This document shows positions 16,295-19,442 of a stretch of DNA of 19,442 nucleotides, one piece after another. The notes below the pieces were generated by a model. That model was not told where the DNA came from and did not search any database. It was given only the letters and a program-made list of their open reading frames with translations. Source of the DNA: Desulfuromonadaceae bacterium (GTDB lineage Bacteria > Desulfobacterota > Desulfuromonadia > Desulfuromonadales > SZUA-401); NCBI GenBank assembly GCA_003246035.1, contig QKBP01000036.1, positions 1 to 19,442 on the forward strand, in the 5' to 3' direction. Position 1 is the first letter of the stretch, and the number at the start of each line of letters is the position of its first letter. The translations under genes were made by a program, and so were the position numbers.

Positions 16295-16321
16295 TTTATG
16301 CATGAAAATTAGATGCATAAA
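16295..16321. promoter_or_regulatory. Inverted repeat TTTATGCAT-N9-ATGCATAAA
   Basis: A perfect 9-bp inverted repeat (16295-16303 and 16313-16321) has a 9-nt AT-rich spacer, so the half-sites are about 18 bp centre to centre. It lies about 165 nt upstream of the regulator's start and about 320 nt upstream of the 47-residue gene. It could be a binding site for a dimeric regulator; it is not followed by a T run. Confidence 0.4.
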
Positions 16322-16361
16322 AACGGTATGTTACGAATACGGTTGGCGAATATTAACAAAA

Positions 16362-16391
16362 ACACCACTTTTTTGATGGTGTATTTTTTTT
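16362..16391 (+). terminator. Terminator-like hairpin inside the intergenic region
   Basis: ACACCA (16362-16367) and TGGTGT (16377-16382) form a 6-bp stem with a 9-nt loop, followed by A and then eight T on the + strand. The bases before it are A-rich, so the - strand also has a short T run. No gene on either strand ends here, so it may terminate a short RNA or be a leader attenuator. The stem is short and the call is uncertain. Confidence 0.4.
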
Positions 16392-16488
16392 GCCTCGCGT
16401 GGTGTCGGGAGGACCTTTTGAGCTGGCGTTTCTTAGGCAGTTTTAAGGGTATTTTTTCACACATAAGTAATACTTGAGTAAATAGATG

Positions 16489-16523
16489 TACAAGAAAAGC
16501 GGAAAAAATAATTTACAAGAAAA
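16489..16523 (+). repeat. Direct repeat TACAAGAAAA, 25-nt period
   Basis: TACAAGAAAA occurs at 16489-16498 and 16514-16523, each followed by a similar run (GCGGAAAAAATAA and CGAAAAAATTG). The 25-nt period is a little over two helical turns. It lies just upstream of the promoter-like element of the 47-residue gene and may be an activator site or simply low-complexity sequence. Confidence 0.35.
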
Positions 16524-16531
16524 CGAAAAAA

Positions 16532-16581
16532 TTGTTGCAGGGCAAAAAGGAGTGTGCTAATTGGTTGTTGCAAATGCAACA
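16532..16581 (+). promoter_or_regulatory. Candidate promoter and palindrome upstream of the 47-residue protein
   Basis: TTGTTG (16532-16537) and GCTAAT (16556-16561), 18 nt apart, are the best sigma-70-like pair before the small gene. A near-perfect palindrome, TGTTGCA-AA-TGCAACA (16566-16581), would sit at the start of transcription. The octamer TTGTTGCA occurs at 16532 and again at 16565, 33 nt apart. The layout resembles an operator over the start site. Confidence 0.4.
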
Positions 16582-16638
16582 CGAACATACAACATACGCG
16601 TCACTTTGAACTAGGCCCTGAGGGCAGGAGGTATCGAG

Positions 16639-16782
16639 ATGAAAGCTGCACGGACTGTTTCGGACTATGTTGCAACCACGTTTCTGATCGGGCTGATGAC
16701 GGCCGTGGGTGTATCGGCGGCAATTACCGTCGTACTCGCCCTGTGGCCCCCCATGGCGTACCTGGCTTCCAAGTTCTTCTAG
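16639..16782 (+). CDS. Small single-span membrane protein, 47 residues, unknown function
   Basis: This is a 47-codon gene plus stop. The peptide begins MKAARTVSDYVATTF, has one hydrophobic segment of about residues 12-36 (LIGLMTAVGVSAAITVVLAL), and ends PPMAYLASKFF. It has no cysteines. Evidence that it is real: a strong GCAGGAGGT site 7 nt before the ATG, a promoter-like element and palindrome upstream, and a perfect terminator 24 nt after the stop. I do not recognise a family. An overlapping Cys/Arg-rich frame (from GTG 16554) has no such support. It is convergent with the quinol-module operon and, with the 74-residue protein, is one of two tiny membrane proteins around the regulator. Confidence 0.68.
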   Translation: MKAARTVSDYVATTFLIGLMTAVGVSAAITVVLALWPPMAYLASKFF

Positions 16783-16806
16783 TACGCAGAGTTGAGCGGA
16801 GCATGT

Positions 16807-16840
16807 AAAAAGGCCCTGACCTTCCGGTCAGGGCCTTTTT
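16807..16840. terminator. Bidirectional intrinsic terminator
   Basis: GGCCCTGACC (16812-16821) and GGTCAGGGCC (16826-16835) form a perfect 10-bp stem with a TTCC loop, flanked by AAAAA (16807-16811) and TTTTT (16836-16840), which extend it to 15 bp. It ends the 47-residue gene on the + strand and the NrfD-type operon on the - strand. Confidence 0.95.
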
Positions 16841-16867
16841 GCGTTGCCATGAGGTGGGGGCGTGATC

Positions 16868-18178
16868 TTAGTGCTCGGCGGATTCCTTCAGGTCGGCGAA
16901 CGCCGGGAAGATCATGTTCAGGAAGTAGAAGATCACGAACGGCGTCGCGCAGACCAGCAAGGCCCCGCCAAGGCCTTCCTTGAAGGTCTCCATGTCGTGC
17001 GGGATGATCGGCAGATGATAATGCATGAAGCCGGCGAAGGTGAGCGAGAAGGCCTGGCCGCCTATGACCACGTTCCAGCGCATCATCAGTACGCCGAAGA
17101 GCACCAGCAGCGAGGCGACGGCGGCGCGGCGTACCGTGACGCCGGGAATCAGCAGCATCAGGAAGGGGAGCAGGTTGCCGATGCCGTACTGGAGGATGAA
17201 GATCTTCACGAAGTCGTGCTCGTAGATGACCATGCGCAGGGCATCCCATGATTTGACGGCGGTATAGCCGCGGAAGATCATGTCGAGCAGTTCGAGGGTG
17301 AGCGCCAGGGTCATGAAGATGAGGAGGTACTTGGCGGTCATTTTGACTTCGTGGTCCTGGACACTACGCAGCTTGTCGTACTGGACGGCCGAGTCGCCGT
17401 GGGCGAGGGCGTCGGGGAGGAAGTAGTTCTTGCCGCGCTTGGCCGCCCACTTGCGGATCTCCATGAACACATAGTAGCTGATGATACACAGGGCGATACC
17501 CGAGACCACCGCCGAGCAGATGAAGATCACCGGCATCAGCGGGGTCATCCACAGGGCGTTGGCCTTGACCGAGCCGAAGATGAAGCCGGCATAGCCATGG
17601 AGGAAGCAGGCGACCGGGATGCCCAGGCCTGCGAGGAACTTGACCGCCTTGTGGTCGGCGTGCAGGGCTTCGGGGCTGGTGTCGCGGGCGCCCAGCGAGA
17701 TGACCTTGTAGATCATCAGCAGCAGGCTCTCGAATCCGGAGCGGCTGCTCAGCCCTTCGAGGCGTTTGATCGAGTCGACGATGAACTGGCGGTAAACGAA
17801 CCAGATCTCGGCGCCGACAATGCACGCGTAGGTCATGAAGACGATGCCGAAGGCCGAGATGGCGGAGGTGAAGTGCGGCGTCATCATGACGTGGATCCCC
17901 CGCATCGGCTGCTGGAGATGCAGCAGTAGGGGCATCATCGCCACGGGCAGCAGGGCGAAGGAGAAGACCAGCGCGAAGCGCGCGATCTCCTTGAGCTTCT
18001 CGACCCCGAAGACGTGATAGAGAGAGGAGAGGACGAAGGCGCCGGCCACGAGACCGGTCATGTACGGATACATGACGATCTGGATCGACCAGTAGACGTA
18101 TTCGTTGGGGAGGACAAAGAGGTCCTTGAGGGTCCATGCCTCGCCGTGGACGACCATCTGGGCAACTTGCTCTACCAT
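16868..18178 (-). CDS. NrfD/PsrC-family quinol-interacting membrane subunit
   Basis: This 436-residue polytopic protein is the membrane anchor that exchanges electrons with the quinone pool for a partner Fe-S subunit. About nine to ten hydrophobic segments are visible, roughly at residues 28-55, 66-88, 104-130, 180-203, 213-238, 281-303, 324-345, 352-370 and 403-425. The late MRWNVVIGGQ motif is characteristic of NrfD-type subunits of the Hmc/Cbc/HybB group. The start ATG lies 1 nt after the Fe-S gene's stop, with a purine-rich site within the end of that gene, so the two are translationally coupled. It is the last gene of the operon. It has no haem or Fe-S motif of its own. The closest models by gene order are NrfBCD and the cytochrome/Fe-S/NrfD complexes of Geobacter; exact orthology is not established. 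Confidence 0.88.
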   Translation of the reverse strand: MVEQVAQMVVHGEAWTLKDLFVLPNEYVYWSIQIVMYPYMTGLVAGAFVLSSLYHVFGVEKLKEIARFALVFSFALLPVAMMPLLLHLQQPMRGIHVMMTPHFTSAISAFGIVFMTYACIVGAEIWFVYRQFIVDSIKRLEGLSSRSGFESLLLMIYKVISLGARDTSPEALHADHKAVKFLAGLGIPVACFLHGYAGFIFGSVKANALWMTPLMPVIFICSAVVSGIALCIISYYVFMEIRKWAAKRGKNYFLPDALAHGDSAVQYDKLRSVQDHEVKMTAKYLLIFMTLALTLELLDMIFRGYTAVKSWDALRMVIYEHDFVKIFILQYGIGNLLPFLMLLIPGVTVRRAAVASLLVLFGVLMMRWNVVIGGQAFSLTFAGFMHYHLPIIPHDMETFKEGLGGALLVCATPFVIFYFLNMIFPAFADLKESAEH

Positions 18179-18179
18179 C

Positions 18180-18953
18180 TCAGCGCACCTCCTCGTTCAT
18201 GCCGATATAATATACGTTCGGCTTGGTTCCGTATTCATCCCTCAGTACTCCGACGCGCTGTCCGAGGACCGCCTGGGCGACAGGATCATTGGGGTCGCGC
18301 AGGTTGCCGATCTGGCGGGCTCCGAACGGACACGCCTGGGCACAGGCGGTGTCTCCGCCATTGGAGATGCGGTGGTAGCAGAAGGTGCATTTGTCGGCCA
18401 CGTGCTCGGTGGGGTGGAAGAAGCGGACCCCGTAGGGGCAGCCCATGATGCAGTAGCCGCAGCCGATGCACCACTCGCGGTCGACCAGCACCGCACCGTC
18501 GGCGGCCTGGTAGGTGGCGCCGACCGGACAGACCTGCACGCATGCAGGGGTCGAGCAGTGGTTGCAGAGTTTCGGCACGAAGAAGGCCTGGGCGATCTCG
18601 TCGTCGGGGACCTCGAGCAGGCCGGACTCGTTCTGGTTGATCCGGGGGTCGGTGAAGCCGTACAGGGCCCCTTTCGGAGTGTCCATGACCACTTCGCCGT
18701 TTTTTTTCATCACGTAGCGCTCCACCCAGGTGCGGGTGACGTTGGCCTCGAAGGGGATATCATTTTCGGTCTTGCAGGCCTTGACGCAGAATCCGCAGCC
18801 GACACACTTGTAGGTGTCGACCAGGAAGCCCCAGCGCAGCTCGGGGGAGGCGGCAAGGAGCTCCTTCGGGTCAAGCAGCTCCAGAGCCGAGAGTGAAACC
18901 GCAGCCCCGGACACGAACACGGCCGTCTGTTTCAGGAAGTCACGTCTCTTCAT
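18180..18953 (-). CDS. Tat-exported ferredoxin-like subunit with four [4Fe-4S] motifs
   Basis: This 257-residue electron-transfer subunit belongs to the NrfC/PsrB/HmcB group. The N terminus has a twin-arginine signal, MKRRDFLKQTAVFVSGAAVS, placing the protein on the periplasmic face. Sixteen cysteines fall in four groups: 50, 53, 56, 60; 130, 133, 138, 142; 162, 165, 168, 172; and 189, 192, 204, 208, giving four cubane clusters in the usual cross-paired pattern. The ATG at 18953 is preferred because it starts the Tat motif and has a GGAGGAGATG site; the frame is open upstream but reads an Arg/Pro-rich shadow of the cytochrome gene. It begins 2 nt after the cytochrome stop and ends 1 nt before the NrfD-type start. 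It would relay electrons between the membrane subunit and the tetrahaem cytochrome. Confidence 0.92.
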   Translation of the reverse strand: MKRRDFLKQTAVFVSGAAVSLSALELLDPKELLAASPELRWGFLVDTYKCVGCGFCVKACKTENDIPFEANVTRTWVERYVMKKNGEVVMDTPKGALYGFTDPRINQNESGLLEVPDDEIAQAFFVPKLCNHCSTPACVQVCPVGATYQAADGAVLVDREWCIGCGYCIMGCPYGVRFFHPTEHVADKCTFCYHRISNGGDTACAQACPFGARQIGNLRDPNDPVAQAVLGQRVGVLRDEYGTKPNVYYIGMNEEVR

Positions 18954-18955
18954 GG

Positions 18956-19426
18956 TTACATCTCCTCCAGGCTCGGGTTGTGCGGGTTGTGGCAGTCGAC
19001 GCACGCTTCGCCGACGTTGTGGCTGGCGGGGTCGATGCCGGGGATGTTGTTCCGCCCGCTGGAGGGCATGAAGAGCTTGGAGTGGCAGCGAATGCAGAGG
19101 TCGCGGGTGCGGTCGATCGCCAGCAGCTCGGGGTCGTCGGGGTGGTTGCGGGCGGCGCCGTGGCAGTTCTCGCAGGGAATGGCCTCGTGGTGGGCGGCGG
19201 CGAGGTCGCTGACCTTGTCGTCGTGGCATTCGTTGCAGTAACTGCTGTCCTTGTACTTGGCGGGATACTCCTTCCAGTCCTGCTCGTTGCTCAGGCGATG
19301 GAAGCCGAAGGTGTAGCCGCGTTCCTGGGCGCCGAAGTCCTTGGGTACGTAGAATGAACGGAACACCAGGATGCCGGCCACCAGGCCGATGACCACGAAA
19401 AGTGGTCGCCATACATGATTTTTCAC
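18956..19426 (-). CDS. Membrane-anchored tetrahaem cytochrome c
   Basis: This 156-residue cytochrome has an uncleaved-looking N-terminal anchor (hydrophobic about residues 9-22) and four haem-binding motifs: CNECH (64-68), CENCH (85-89), CIRCH (111-115) and CVDCH (142-146). Extra histidines (for example His79, His80, His136, His149) could serve as distal ligands. It probably sits on the periplasmic side and exchanges electrons with the Fe-S subunit and a soluble partner. The start is GTG at 19426 with a GGGGG site about 7 nt upstream; there is no suitable in-frame ATG, and an ATG 8 nt later is in another frame. It is the first gene of the operon visible here; earlier genes or the promoter may lie past the window edge, since only 16 bases remain. 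Confidence 0.87.
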   Translation of the reverse strand: MKNHVWRPLFVVIGLVAGILVFRSFYVPKDFGAQERGYTFGFHRLSNEQDWKEYPAKYKDSSYCNECHDDKVSDLAAAHHEAIPCENCHGAARNHPDDPELLAIDRTRDLCIRCHSKLFMPSSGRNNIPGIDPASHNVGEACVDCHNPHNPSLEEM

Positions 19427-19442
19427 GCTGAACCCCCTGTGT

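Larger units (their letters stand above)
16132..16638. other. AT-rich non-coding region between the regulator and the 47-residue protein
   Basis: This 507-bp stretch is strikingly AT-rich against GC-rich neighbours and has no convincing gene. It holds the regulator's promoter at the left, an inverted repeat (16295-16321), a terminator-like hairpin (16362-16391), short direct repeats (16489-16523) and a promoter-like element with a palindrome at the right (16532-16581). An 11-bp motif, AAAAGCGGAAA, occurs on the + strand at 16495-16505 and on the - strand at 16221-16231. A short section at 16391-16440 is GC-richer. The composition suggests a regulatory hub or a transferred segment. Confidence 0.7.

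Noticed and set aside
16424..16439. TGGCGTTTCTTAGGCA, a possible sigma-54 promoter (GG and GC ten bases apart).
   Set aside because: Only the invariant GG/GC and a few flanking bases match; the rest departs from TGGCAC-N5-TTGCA, and it lies about 200 nt before the gene.
16132..16638. CRISPR array, tRNA or insertion-sequence remnant in the AT-rich region.
   Set aside because: No regularly spaced long repeats, no cloverleaf with CCA-type end, and no terminal inverted repeats with a transposase frame were found.
16554..16808. An 84-residue Cys/Arg-rich reading frame starting at GTG 16554 with a CCKC...CTDC pattern resembling a zinc ribbon.
   Set aside because: The purine-rich site is only 1 nt from the GTG. 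The first cysteines come from the TGTTGCA palindrome, and the rest overlaps the better supported 47-residue gene in another frame with Arg-rich shadow composition.

Overview
The window is about 19.4 kb of high-GC bacterial chromosome. Gene content and order suggest a Desulfuromonadia-type anaerobe (Geobacter, Desulfuromonas or Pelobacter relatives). The reasons are a short-form HisG, a his cluster abutting dnaG-rpoD, a NapC/NirT-type multihaem cytochrome with three membrane segments, and a cytochrome/Fe-S/NrfD quinol module. The lineage is an inference from gene families and order; no rRNA or other direct marker is present.

Left part (44-13560, all + strand): murA, hisG, hisD, hisB, hisH, hisA, hisF, hisE, yqeY, cvpA, mutS2, dnaG, rpoD. 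Gaps run from a 1-nt overlap to 66 nt and no terminator is visible until the strong bidirectional one after rpoD (13589-13620). It reads as one very long unit or a chain of coupled units. It joins peptidoglycan precursor synthesis (MurA) and histidine biosynthesis to a macromolecular-synthesis block (YqeY, MutS2, primase, housekeeping sigma factor). hisC, hisI, hisZ and rpsU are not in the window.

Middle part (13641-16131, all - strand): three separately punctuated genes. In transcription order these are a MerR-family regulator with a seven-cysteine C-terminal 'two-CW'-like domain, a 74-residue single-span membrane protein, and a NapC/NirT-like inner-membrane cytochrome with six haem-binding motifs, the first of them CX3CH. 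The regulator and the small protein each have their own terminator. The intergenic stretches carry several inverted repeats that look like operators.

An AT-rich, 507-bp non-coding region (16132-16638) separates the regulator from an unlisted-type 47-residue membrane protein on the + strand (16639-16782), which has a strong ribosome-binding site. It carries dyads, a terminator-like hairpin and promoter-like elements facing both ways. The small gene ends at a perfect bidirectional terminator.

Right part (16868-19426, - strand): a compact operon of a membrane-anchored tetrahaem cytochrome, a Tat-exported protein with four [4Fe-4S] motifs, and an NrfD-type quinol-interacting membrane subunit. 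No terminal reductase gene is visible, and the operon may extend past the right edge. With the NapC-like cytochrome this makes two quinol/cytochrome electron-exchange modules flanking a cysteine-rich regulator and two orphan mini membrane proteins. That arrangement is the most interesting part of the window; joint regulation of the modules is an inference.
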